A DNA stretch of 24,757 nucleotides from Balamuthia mandrillaris (Eukaryota; Discosea; Longamoebia; Balamuthiidae): positions 1-24,757 of the forward strand of contig JAVKOQ010000603.1 of the NCBI GenBank assembly GCA_031835245.1. Direction: 5' to 3'. Made by a program: the position numbers and the translations under genes. The notes below the pieces were generated by a model. The model had not been told where the DNA came from. It saw only the letters and a program-made list of their open reading frames with translations, and made no database searches. Positions within the stretch are counted from its first letter, which is position 1, and every line of letters begins with the position of its first letter. This document shows, one piece after another, positions 1 to 8,096 of the stretch.

Positions 1-376
1 GACAAAAAAGACCTTCACAGGTGTCCCTTCGCTACGTAATTCATTTTCTCGTTTTTCCCCTTCTTCTCCTCCCATAGGAAAACAGTAGCAAGCATCCCAT
101 GGTTTGGGTGTTTTTTCGCGCTCCAAAAAAATCAAAACCCATGCAAAACATTAAAAAAAAAAACAATAGAACAGGGACTACAATTCCGTAGCAATCACAA
201 CCAAACCATTTTCTCACTACGCTGCACTACGTTTTTCTGCTTTCTGCTTTTCGCACTACGTTTTGGAGCGATAGAAAAAAATGTAGCAGGACGTCGAAGA
301 AAGAAAGACAGTAAAAAAAAGAAAGAGAAGAAGACACCCAACAAACGAGTAGCAAAGGAGAACATAACAAACAAAA
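1..376. other. 5' flank of the SET gene, no gene seen
   Basis: I find no supported coding exon here on either strand. The stretch is A/T-rich with several A and T runs and ends in a purine-rich leader just before the SET-gene start codon. It probably holds the promoter and 5' UTR of that gene. The one structured element is a cluster of CACTACG heptamers, listed separately. The left edge could hold the end of an upstream gene, but nothing recognisable reads in. Confidence 0.5.
215..260 (+). promoter_or_regulatory. Three CACTACG heptamers upstream of the SET gene
   Basis: Exact CACTACG copies lie at 215-221, 225-231 and 254-260, the last two within a longer shared GCACTACGTTTT. They sit about 117 to 162 bp before the start codon, a plausible place for an upstream element. 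Function as a binding site is inference; no known factor is assigned. Confidence 0.3.
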
Positions 377-1058
377 ATGGAGACAGCGACGAGGAGAGAA
401 CGACGCCACCCAGGCGAGCATAGCGCCACCACCGCAGGAGGACGCACAACCCATTGGACCCACAAGTTTGGAACGGTTCTGGTAGAGGTCGGACCCTCCA
501 AGATCAGCGGCAAGGGACTTTTCGCTTTGACGGCCATCCCCGTGGGCACCTGCGTCACCGAGTACACCGGCCCCTTGCTGAGCATGGCGCAAAGGTTGGC
601 CTTGCCCCAGGAAAAGGTCAAATACTTGTTCAAAGCCAGCGAAGAGTACGCCTTATCTTCTCTCTCCCCCTCTCTTGCTCCTTTCGTTCATCAGAGAGGA
701 GAAGCGGACCTCTCACCGCGAAACCAATAGGTACTACATCGATGGAAGTCATCCCGCCAACATCGCGCGTTTTATCAATCATTCCTGCGAGCCTAATTGC
801 AAGGCAGTCGGTCCCACGGGAAAGGTCTTCATCGTGGCCAAGCGTAACATCGCCCCAGGAGAGGAGCTGAGCTACAACTATGGCTATCCCTTTACCAAGA
901 GAACCTGGAAGAGGCCGTGCTCCTGCGGAGCGGCCCGTTGCGTCGGATACATTGTCAAAGAGGTGGATCGAGAAAAGCTGGTGCAGAGCCTTCAGCAGCA
1001 TCCACAACAACTGGAGAGGGCGATCGCCAGCGGTAGCAACACGGAAGGGGAGGAGTAG
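377..1058 (+). CDS. Small SET-domain protein, probable lysine methyltransferase
   Basis: The model has two exons, 377-645 and 695-1058, joined in phase 2 across a 49-nt GT-AG intron and giving 210 residues. The SET domain runs from about residue 33 to 155. Visible motifs are GKGLFA near 45, the substrate/cofactor core NIARFINHSCEPNC at 112-125, and GEELSYNY at 145-152, whose last Tyr matches the catalytic tyrosine. A compact post-SET motif CSCGAARC follows at 165-172. The family transfers methyl groups from S-adenosylmethionine to lysines, usually on histones. There is no pre-SET zinc cluster and no other domain, so this is a stand-alone SET enzyme; the substrate cannot be read from sequence. 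The first ATG, in an AAAAATGG context, is chosen as the start. The gene converges with the CMTR1-type gene, their stops being about 200 bp apart. Identity as a SET protein is secure; nuclear role is inferred. Confidence 0.88.
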
Positions 1059-1118
1059 GAGTGGGAGAAGAGTCCTCGAGAGAGCAGGCTCCTCCCGCAG
1101 CAAGCCGAATGTCTCCTG

Positions 1119-1126
1119 TGTCGACA
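1119..1126. promoter_or_regulatory. TGTCGACA palindrome between convergent genes
   Basis: This is one copy of the 8-bp palindrome that recurs in spacers of this window (see 3582, 3705 and 22568). It lies 61 bp past the SET-gene stop and is followed by an A-rich run. Unlike the others it is not near a start codon, so a promoter role here is doubtful. Confidence 0.25.
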
Positions 1127-1258
1127 AAAACAAAACAAATTAAAATTAAATTTTGACCACCTGTTTTGTAGTTTTTGTGCACGTTTGGTGGACAGGAGAA
1201 CAGCCAGAGAACAAGAGAGAGAGAGAAGAGAGTGAGTGTACAAATGTGGGCAGCAGCC

Positions 1259-3561
1259 TCAGGACCAAGTTTTCTTGATGCGCTTTCTTTGTCGGGCAAT
1301 GACGTCGCGGAGAAAGAAGTGGAGGCTGCATTGCTCGTCCGGAATGTCCCACTCTCGAAGGCACCTCTCCTTCACATCGAGCTGATCTATTTCGGGAAAA
1401 TACCTGCAGTGAAAGGAATGTTTGCGACATGGAAACAAGCATATGAAACTCGAGAAAAAAAAAACAGGAAATGCGTACGGGTCTTCGCAATACTTGATAA
1501 GTCTCTCCAGAGCTTCTATCTGACGTTCTGCAATGCTACAGCAGGAAGAGGCATATTTTGTTAATTGCCACAGAAGAAGAAGAAGAAGAACAAGAAGAAA
1601 TGGAGGAAGAAGCGGAACAGAGAAAGAAGATGCATGATGTTACCTTTCATTCGAGCCCTTGACGTATGCAACGAACTCAGAGGGAAGTTGTTCAAAAGGT
1701 AAAATGTGGAATGCTTCTTCCTCTTCTGGCGCTATCTCTGAACTCTTTGTTGTGGAAGGTTGGGTCTGTTTGCTTTTTACATGTTTGAACCGTTCGTTGA
1801 CCGAAAATAAATAGTTCATTACAGGCATAGGTCGGAACTGCTTTAATCCTTTGCAAACAATGTACCTATATATTGTGAAGAAAGAAGATAAGCATAAGAT
1901 ACAATAGAATAAAGGCAAGCAAAAAGGAAACGACAACAAGAGATGGGTATGTAAATGAAGAGGAGAAAACAAGACCTCTCAGAATTGGCAGGCCGACTGG
2001 CGAATGGCTTTATCAGACTGAACTGCTCAAAGTGTTGATACAATATGTAGAGCAGCTCTGCAGTGAATGTCGTAAACACATCAAACAGCTTGCATACAAA
2101 GTTGCCTCCTGCATGATTCCAAGCACCGAATTAGTATTATCTTCGTGGTATATTACATGTTCGTTTTTTTCTGCTGTTTCAAAAGGGTTTTAGAAAATAT
2201 ACCCTGTCTCAAAATGTTGAACATCATCAAAACTTCGCACAGAAGAAGCTGTTTCATTTCTTGCTCTTGTGAGGCTTCAAAACCTTCAAAGCAAAAGCCC
2301 TGTTTGTTTGTTTGTTTGTTTGTTTGTTTGTTTGTTTGTTTGTTTGTTTGTTTGTTTGTTTGTTTGTTTGTTTGTTTGTTTGTTTGTTTGTTTGTTTGTT
2401 TGTTTGTTTGTTTGTTTGTTTGTTTGTTTGTTTGTTTGTTTGTTTGTTTGTTTGTTTGTTTGTTTGTTTGTTTGTTTGTTTGTTTGTTTGTTTGTTTGTT
2501 TGTTTTGTTGTTACAGCAAGAAGAAGAAGAAGAAGAAGCAGCGAGAGCAAATACCCCATCAGCAGTCACCAAGTCGACACCCCGTTCATTGGTGCCAAGT
2601 GCAATCACCTGCCAAAATTCTCTGATGTTTTCATTTGAGTAGATATTGCCTATTGGTAAAGCAACGAGAGAACGTTACACGAAATGATAAACCAAGCAAG
2701 CAAGAAACGACAACGACAAAAACAAACACAACTACAAAACCTGTTCCATCAGCACCATAGTTAACAGTGAAGCAACGAATATCAGCATCCGGATGAAACT
2801 TGTCCAGATGCCACTCACAATCGCTGTCGTCTGTCTTCAAGGTAAAGCCCCACCCCACAGCTTCTCCTTCCTCTTCTTCCTTGCTTCCTCCACTTCCGTG
2901 CTCCCGTCGTCCTTCCCCCTCTCCTTCTCTCTCTCGTTGCTGCCGTTTCTTCCTCCACAAAATATACTCAGCAAAGCCACCAGGCCCACCACACACATCC
3001 CCAAAATAAAACTTTTCTTTCTGCTTCTGCTCCTCCTTCTCCTTCTCCTTCTCCACCTTTGGCGTCTCCAACAGCCCATACAGATGGTCCAAGTTGGCCA
3101 GCTTGACGGCAGCTCTGTTCTGAAAGACCGAGCAGCCGATGCGTTCGTAGGGATTGGAGGCGCGGCGGGCTTGCTTGAAGAGGTGTTGGGGCTGCTCCCT
3201 CAACCGTTGCTTCAGCTGAAAGAGGCGTGTCACAAGTTGGCCATCGCAAAGAGCTTCTTCCACCCTCTTCTTTTTTGAGTTAAAGCAGGAGGAAGAGAGA
3301 GAGAGCTCAAACAAAGGTACTCACGTTTTTGTTCCTCATCACTACCAACCCGGTTGGTCTGAAGCTGGGAGCTTTGGCTGGAGGAGGAGCCCACGTTACC
3401 GGATGGCGATGAGGAAAGTCTTGATCCACCACCTCGGTCACCGACGTCGTGTCATGCCGTGGTCGCTTGGTCGTTGTGAACAAGGAGGGGGGGGAGGGAG
3501 AGGAGGAGGAGGAGGAAGCTTTTTCTCCATCAAATACATCGTCGGCCACTGCCTGCTCCAT
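1259..3561 (-). CDS. CMTR1: Cap-specific mRNA 2'-O-methyltransferase (CMTR1 type)
   Basis: Eight exons on the minus strand (3561-3325, 3269-2741, 2649-2555, 2299-2203, 2108-1976, 1865-1644, 1535-1479, 1403-1259) join in frame to 504 residues. The enzyme methylates the ribose of the first transcribed nucleotide (cap 1) using S-adenosylmethionine, normally in the nucleus. The RrmJ/FtsJ-type fold is clear: [18 protein letters not shown] (118-135), SAM-binding [13 protein letters not shown] (169-181), TADGG (284-288), CKLFD (325-329) and [12 protein letters not shown] (353-364). The K-D-K-E catalytic set is intact as Lys135, Asp286, Lys326 and Glu363. An acidic/basic low-complexity insert follows [12 protein letters not shown]. 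After [13 protein letters not shown] the protein ends within about 30 residues, so the C-terminal guanylyltransferase-like and WW regions of the human enzyme (about 835 residues) are absent. It is divergent with the DnaJ gene, sharing a 350-bp spacer. Confidence 0.92.
2301..2505 (-). repeat. (CAAA)n microsatellite, about 51 copies, in a CMTR1 intron
   Basis: A nearly perfect tetranucleotide array (TTTG on plus, CAAA in the sense of the gene) fills most of the intron 2300-2554. The intron acceptor CAG is formed directly at the end of the array. The joint around it restores TADG|GFCF, matching the conserved ADGGF motif, so the repeat is intronic, not coding. It is open in several frames only because of its composition. 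Confidence 0.95.
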
Positions 3562-3581
3562 TCTCTCTCTTTGTCAAATCG

Positions 3582-3589
3582 TGTCGACA
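3582..3589 (-). promoter_or_regulatory. TGTCGACA palindrome, CMTR1 side
   Basis: This copy reads ATTTGTCGACA in the direction of the CMTR1-type gene and lies about 21 bp before its start codon. It is a candidate factor site by recurrence only. Confidence 0.3.
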
Positions 3590-3704
3590 AATTATTAACA
3601 TTATTAAAATACTAAACGTGTTTCTTATTCTAAAAATAATTTAAATTCTACACATTCCTTCGGAGTTCCCATTCCGACCAATCATCAACGAACGCGTGTA
3701 TATT

Positions 3705-3712
3705 TGTCGACA
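3705..3712 (+). promoter_or_regulatory. TGTCGACA palindrome, DnaJ side
   Basis: This copy reads ATTTGTCGACA in the direction of the DnaJ gene, about 200 bp before its start codon. It mirrors the copy at 3582-3589 on the other side of the shared spacer. Confidence 0.3.
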
Positions 3713-3911
3713 GTGATTTTACCACAAGAAAAAAAAAGAAAGAGAAGAACAGAGAGAGAGAGAGAGAGAGAGAGAACACCAAAAACAAATCTTTGTTTTT
3801 GTTTGTCTGCTGCGGTGATTGTTATTTATTTTCCGTCGGAAGGCCGCTTCGTTTGTGTGTGTTCCTTTTGTCAGTCGCTCTCCTGCTCGAACTCTAAAAA
3901 AAATAATAATA

Positions 3912-5142
3912 ATGTCACGGAGTCCTCATCGTTCCACTGGGCCCTCATCGTCTGTACTCCTTTGCTGCGTTTCGGTAGCACTCTTTTGCTTTTCCCTCTG
4001 CCTGCTCGTGGAACGGTGCGCTGCCGCCGCTTCGGGAGGAGGGGAGGACTATTACAAGCTGCTGGGCGTCACGCGGGACGCCACCGAGGCCAAGATCAAG
4101 TCTGCCTACAAGAAGCTGGCTGCCAAGTGGCACCCCGACAAGTACAAGGGAGAGGACAAAGAGAAGGCGGTGAAAGAGTTTCAGAAAGTATCCAAAGGTT
4201 TGCCTTTTTTCTTTTTATTTATTTTTTATACTATTGTTGGTGGCGTTTCTTTTCTTTCTTGTCCATTCTTCTTGTGGTTTCTTTCTTTCTTGTCGTTTTT
4301 TTTCTTTCTTTCTTGTTCGTTCTTCTTTCTTGTGGTTGCTTTCTTGTCGCTTGTTGTTTCTCTTCTCTGTCTCTTTTCTCTTCTCTTTATCTGTCTCTCT
4401 CCTTTCTTTTTTCTCTTTTTTCTTTTCTTTTCTTTTCTTTTCTTTTCTTTTCTTTTCTTTTCTTTTCTTTTCTTTCTTTTTTTCTCTTTTTTGTTTTCTT
4501 TTCTTTTTCTTTTTCTTTTTCTTTTTCTTTTTCTTTTTGAAAGCCAAAAAACCATTCGTTTTACCAATGCCATCAACTCAACCCAACAACAATGCGTTTC
4601 AATATGATACAGCTTATGAGGTGCTGAAGGATGAACAGAAGAGGCGGATCTATGACCAATACGGAGAGGAAGGTTTGGAGCAACAAGGCAGGAGAGGCGG
4701 TGGTGGAGGGTTCACCGACCCTTTTGACCTCTTCTCCAACTTTGGGTTCTCCACTGGTGGCAAACGGAGGGGTGGTGGAGCCGTGCAAGGTGCTTTCCTC
4801 TTTCCTTCTTGTCGTTTCTTTCCTTCTTTCTTCGTAGAGTTTCTTGCTTTGTTCTCATTTCTCAAGTTTAACATCACGAACAATTAGAGCGGCAAGCACC
4901 TCCTCTTGTATTGGAGTTGGAGGTGACTTTGGAGGATTTGTACCTCGGACGAGTGTTGACGGTGACACATAAGAAGCAAACGCTCTGCCCATCTTGCAGA
5001 GGCACTGGTGCGAAAGATCCTGACGATGTCAAGACTTGTCCAGTGTGTCATGGCAGCGGCATGGTTATCACCACGCATCAAATCGGCCCGGGCTTTGTTA
5101 CCCAAACTCAAAGCATGTACGTTTATCTTCCTTTTTTGTTTT

Positions 5143-5181
<39 letters not shown>

Positions 5182-5937
5182 AAGACATCAACTTCAACTC
5201 ACACGTTTTTTAAATCCCCAGTTGTAACAAATGTGGTGGCAAGGGCAAGATTGTGAAGAGCGTATGTCCTGTCTGTGGTGGCACCAAAGTTGGTGTTGGT
5301 GAGGAAACCATCACTGTTGTGGTGGAACGCGGCATGAGCGACGGACAAAAAATTGTACCCTATTGTTCTTGTTGTGCTTGTTGCTTGTTTTTGTTTCTGG
5401 TGTTAACCAATGACTTCGAATTTACAACAACAGACGTTCAAGGAAGAGGGACCAGAGGCACCGGATGTCATACCAGGAGATCTCATATTCCAGTTGGTGA
5501 CCATACCGCACAAGCAATTCAGGCGCAAGGGCAACGACCTGCACCTCAAAGCTTCCATCTCCCTTTTGGAGTCATTGGTGGGCTTTAGCAGCGTCATTAA
5601 ACACTTGGATGGGCATGACGTTGTCTTGGAGCGCGACACTGTTACTAAGCCTGGTAAAACCTTTCTCTCTCTCTCTCTCTATTTCCTCTTCTGTTTCTTT
5701 CTTGTTCTCTCTCTCTTCTCTCTCCTCATTCTCTCTCTCTCTCTCTCTCTCTCAATGTTTTTTGTTGTTTCAACATTAGGGCACGTAATGATCATAAAGG
5801 GCGAAGGTATGCCAGTGCACGAGTATCCCTCCCAAAGGGGCGACCTTCACGTGGAGTTTGGGGTGCGCTTCCCCGAGTCGCTCACCCCAGAACAGATCCA
5901 AGGGTTCAAAGAGTTGCTAAAGAACAACAAGGATTAA
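3912..5937 (+). CDS. Type I DnaJ/Hsp40 co-chaperone, probably ER-luminal
   Basis: Six exons (3912-4197, 4613-4789, 4888-5116, 5222-5354, 5434-5653, 5780-5937) give 400 residues. J proteins stimulate the ATPase of Hsp70 and hand over unfolded clients. A hydrophobic stretch at about residues 14-40 after a short basic start looks like a signal peptide. The J domain follows (46-112) with HPD at 74-76, and the first intron splits it in the usual SKAYEVL segment. A Gly/Phe-rich linker comes next, then a zinc-finger region starting at Cys188 with four CxxC pairs (CPSC, CPVC, CNKC, CPVC), then the two client-binding C-terminal folds. This is the complete type I layout, and with a signal peptide it best fits yeast Scj1-like ER proteins. 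No KDEL/HDEL retention signal is seen; the end is KNNKD. Introns are rich in pyrimidine microsatellites, except the third, which carries (GA)n. Confidence 0.9.
4421..4538 (+). repeat. (TTTTC)n and (TTTTTC)n arrays in the first DnaJ intron
   Basis: A pentamer array at about 4421-4477 is followed by a short mixed T/C stretch and a hexamer array at about 4501-4538. Both lie inside the 415-nt intron 4198-4612, the longest in the window. The sense strand is almost pure T and C. Confidence 0.9.
5144..5179 (+). repeat. (GA)n array in sense orientation, third DnaJ intron
   Basis: A GA dinucleotide run sits inside the 105-nt intron 5117-5221. Most other GA/CT intron repeats in the window read CT on the sense strand. 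Here the sense strand is GA, which places many AG dinucleotides upstream of the true acceptor at 5220-5221. Confidence 0.9.
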
Positions 5938-5949
5938 CGTTTTCTAGCG

Positions 5950-5997
<48 letters not shown>

Positions 5998-6143
5998 GTT
6001 AGGATTCATGACGACATGTGCGAGTTATGTACGTGTCGTCATGGACATTGAGATACAAGGAATTTGAAGCATTTCAGGAATCCCAAAAATTTGATAAAAG
6101 AAAAGAAGAAAAGAAGAAGAAAAGAGGAGTTGGGGGGTTAGCC
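5938..6143 (+). promoter_or_regulatory. Spacer between the DnaJ and EFG1-like genes with a (CT)n run
   Basis: The spacer is 206 bp between tandem genes. A CT-rich array fills 5951-5994, and a 12-bp inverted repeat follows at 6008-6042. No AATAAA signal for the DnaJ gene is seen. The stretch 6027-6143 is also open in frame with the EFG1-like protein, so part of it may be coding if the upstream ATG at 6027 is used. Confidence 0.45.
6008..6042. other. 12-bp inverted repeat (possible hairpin) before the EFG1-like gene
   Basis: ATGACGACATGT (6008-6019) is the inverted partner of ACGTGTCGTCAT (6031-6042), with one mismatch that becomes a G-U pair in RNA. The loop is 11 nt. The in-frame upstream ATG at 6027-6029 lies in the loop, and two out-of-frame ATGs lie in the left arm. 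It could act on DNA as a palindromic site or on RNA in the leader. Confidence 0.4.
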
Positions 6144-8022
6144 ATGTCGCAGGTCTACTTCAGGGGCAGGGCCAAGGCCCTCAAGAAACGCAAAGAAAAG
6201 CTGCGCAAACTCAAAGAAGAGGAGGAGGAGCAGACGCAACGTTTGCGAGAGGAAGCCCGCAAGAAGAACCGGAGCGTCGCTCAAAAGATTCGCGATGTTC
6301 GTCGATTACTTTCAAAGGTTTGTGTTGTTTTTGTTTTCCCTGGAGAGAGAGATTTTCCGCTTTTTTTTGTCCCGCTCTCTCTCTTCTCACTTTCTGTGTT
6401 TACTTCTTCTTCTTTCACAAAAGAAAAATCTTTCGCCGGAGGTTAGACAGGAAAAAGAGATTTTGCTGCAAGGTTTACAGCGCAAACAGGAGCAAATGAA
6501 GAAGGCGGAACTCATCCGAAAACGCTCCAAGAAGTATCACCTCGTTAAGTTTGTTGGTTCGTTATTTTGTTTCACTTTGTCGTTTTTTCTCTCTTCTTTC
6601 TTGTCATTTTCTTCGCTCTCCTCTCTTCATCCCCTTCGTCTTCTTCGTCGTCTTCTTGTTCTTCTTGTTCTTCTTGTTCTTCTTGTTCTTGTTCTTCTTG
6701 TTCTTGTTCTTCTTGTTCTTGTTCTTGTTCTTGTTCTTGTTCTTGTTCTTGTTCTTGTTCTTGTTCTTGTTCTTGTTCTTGTTCTTGTTCTTGTTCTTGT
6801 TCTTGTTCTTGTTCTCGTTCTCCTCCTCCTCTCTTCTCTCTTCTCTCTTCTCTCTTCTCTCTTCTCGCTCTCTCTTCTCTCTTCTCTCTTCTCTCTCTCT
6901 CTGCCTCCGGTTTTTTGTCTAATACTTCTTTAAAAAGAGAGGCAAAAAATAACGAGAAAGTTGAACCAAGCAACAAAACACTTGAACACTTTATTGGCGT
7001 CGGACAGTGCAAATACCAACAAGGAAGAGTTGGACAAGGCTCAACAGGAGGTTCGTAAGCACGAAGAAGACCTGCTCTACATTCGCCACTTTCCCAAAGA
7101 CCAAAAGTACATCTCTGTGATAAAACCGATCGAGAAAGCCAAAGTGTTGCAAAAGAGAGATGCCATTCGCCAGCAAATATTGAAAGCGGTTGCAAGCGGG
7201 GAGTTGACGGCGGATCATGAAGAAGAAGGGGATGAAGAAGAAGATGACGGAGCTCTTTCGCATCAAAATGGAAATAATGAAAGCGAAGATGAAGAGAGTG
7301 AAGCAGAGGAGGAAGAAGAGCAAGAGGAAGCGGAAGAGGAGGAGGAAGAGGAGGAAGAGGAACAGGAGGAGGTAGAGGAAAAAGAAGATGAGGAGGAAGA
7401 AGAGAAAGAAATCAAGAAGCACACAAAGAAAGAAGTGGAGACAACGACAAGAAAGAAAGACACCAACATTAACAATAAGCATGATGCAAAGAACAAGTCT
7501 TCCTCAATAACTAACAACAACAGTGCAAGTAGTGTGACAGATCCACAGCTCTTTGGAGCGGCTCCAACGCTGGAAGGCGATTCCTTTTTCATGTCAATGG
7601 ATCAAAGCGTTCCTGTCGCTTCGCCAGTTACTCGAAAAGAGGAACAGAAGGTAGAAGCCGAAGCGACGACAAATGGAAAGAAGAGAAAACGAGGAAACAC
7701 TAACAATCCCTCTTCTGCTTCCTCTTTCACCTCTCCGACACAAACTCGAAAGCCAGAACAAAACAACAGAAAAGAAGCTTCTTCCGATCGATTCCAACGG
7801 AAACAAAGCGCGCAACATAAAACCAAACAATCAACGGAAAAAGAAGAGAGACAAATCCTTCCAACAACAACAACAAAGAAGCAAGTGAATGACGAAGATG
7901 ATGAAGATGCCATCGAAGAACAACCTTCTCGCAGAAGCAAACAACCACGATTGAACGCCCCTGCAGAGCAGCAAACTGCTGCACCCAAACCAAAACCAAA
8001 ACCAAAACACATTCGTTTTTGA
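6144..8022 (+). CDS. EFG1: rRNA-processing protein, EFG1 family
   Basis: Three exons (6144-6317, 6424-6556, 6938-8022) give 463 residues. EFG1 proteins act in the nucleolus in early pre-rRNA processing and 40S assembly. The family core spans about residues 44-160: AQKIRDVRRLLSKKNLSPEV, then KKYHLVKFVERQKITRKLN across the second intron, then EDLLYIRHFPKDQKYISVI. The second joint was fixed by restoring the conserved KYHxVxFxERxKxxR motif. After it comes a strongly acidic Glu-rich stretch (about 195-262), then Ser/Thr/Lys/Gln-rich disordered sequence, ending in alternating Lys-Pro and HIRF. It is about twice the length of yeast Efg1 because of this tail. The start chosen is the ATG at 6144 (GCCATGTCG); an in-frame ATG at 6027 would add 39 residues. 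Tandem behind the DnaJ gene and convergent with the RhoGEF gene, 74 bp between stops. Confidence 0.85.
6652..6814 (+). repeat. (TTCTTG)n hexamer array in the second EFG1 intron
   Basis: The array starts as mixed TTCTTCTTG units and becomes a regular hexamer run. It is followed by TC-rich sequence to about 6902. All of it lies in the 381-nt intron 6557-6937. The same hexamer occurs in inverted orientation at 14740-14800. Confidence 0.9.
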
Positions 8023-8085
8023 TCGTACCTCTCCTCACCCTCGTCTCTCTTCTTTTCTTTCTTGAAGCTTCATGACAAGCTTTAT

Positions 8086-8091
8086 AATAAA
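8086..8091 (+). terminator. AATAAA poly(A) signal of the EFG1-like gene
   Basis: The hexamer lies 64 nt after the EFG1-like stop codon and 6 nt before the stop codon of the convergent RhoGEF gene. Cleavage 10-30 nt downstream would fall inside the last exon of that neighbour, giving overlapping 3' ends. Confidence 0.55.
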
Positions 8092-8096
8092 CTTTT

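Larger units (their letters stand above)
3562..3911. promoter_or_regulatory. Bidirectional promoter of the CMTR1 and DnaJ genes
   Basis: This 350-bp spacer lies between two divergent start codons. It is A/T-rich in the middle and contains a CCAATCA box (3678-3684) and two TGTCGACA palindromes (3582-3589 and 3705-3712) whose AAAT flanks face opposite ways, one towards each gene. A (GA)12 run at 3751-3774 falls on the DnaJ side, probably in its leader. No clear TATA box is seen. Shared regulation is inferred from arrangement only. Confidence 0.5.

Noticed and set aside
195-633. Overlapping minus-strand open frames at the left edge
   Set aside because: They are antisense to SET-gene exon 1 and to A-rich leader sequence, with low-complexity Phe/Leu/Ser content and no recognisable domain.
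1175-1564. Plus-strand open frame of about 107-129 residues
   Set aside because: It lies antisense to the last two CMTR1 exons, whose minus-strand reading gives the conserved [13 protein letters not shown] segment. The plus frame matches no family I know.
2145-2642. Long open frames through the TTTG/CAAA array on both strands (FVCL and TNKQ repeats)
   Set aside because: A tetranucleotide array without stop triplets is open in several frames. The flanking sequence is CMTR1 exon on the minus strand, and splicing the array out restores the conserved ADGGF motif.
4215-4576. Lys/Glu-rich minus-strand frames
   Set aside because: These are translations of the TTTTC arrays of the first DnaJ intron. 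Splicing across it rebuilds the J domain.
6572-7195. Glu-Gln repeat frame on the minus strand
   Set aside because: It is antisense translation of the TTCTTG intron array and of EFG1 exon 3.
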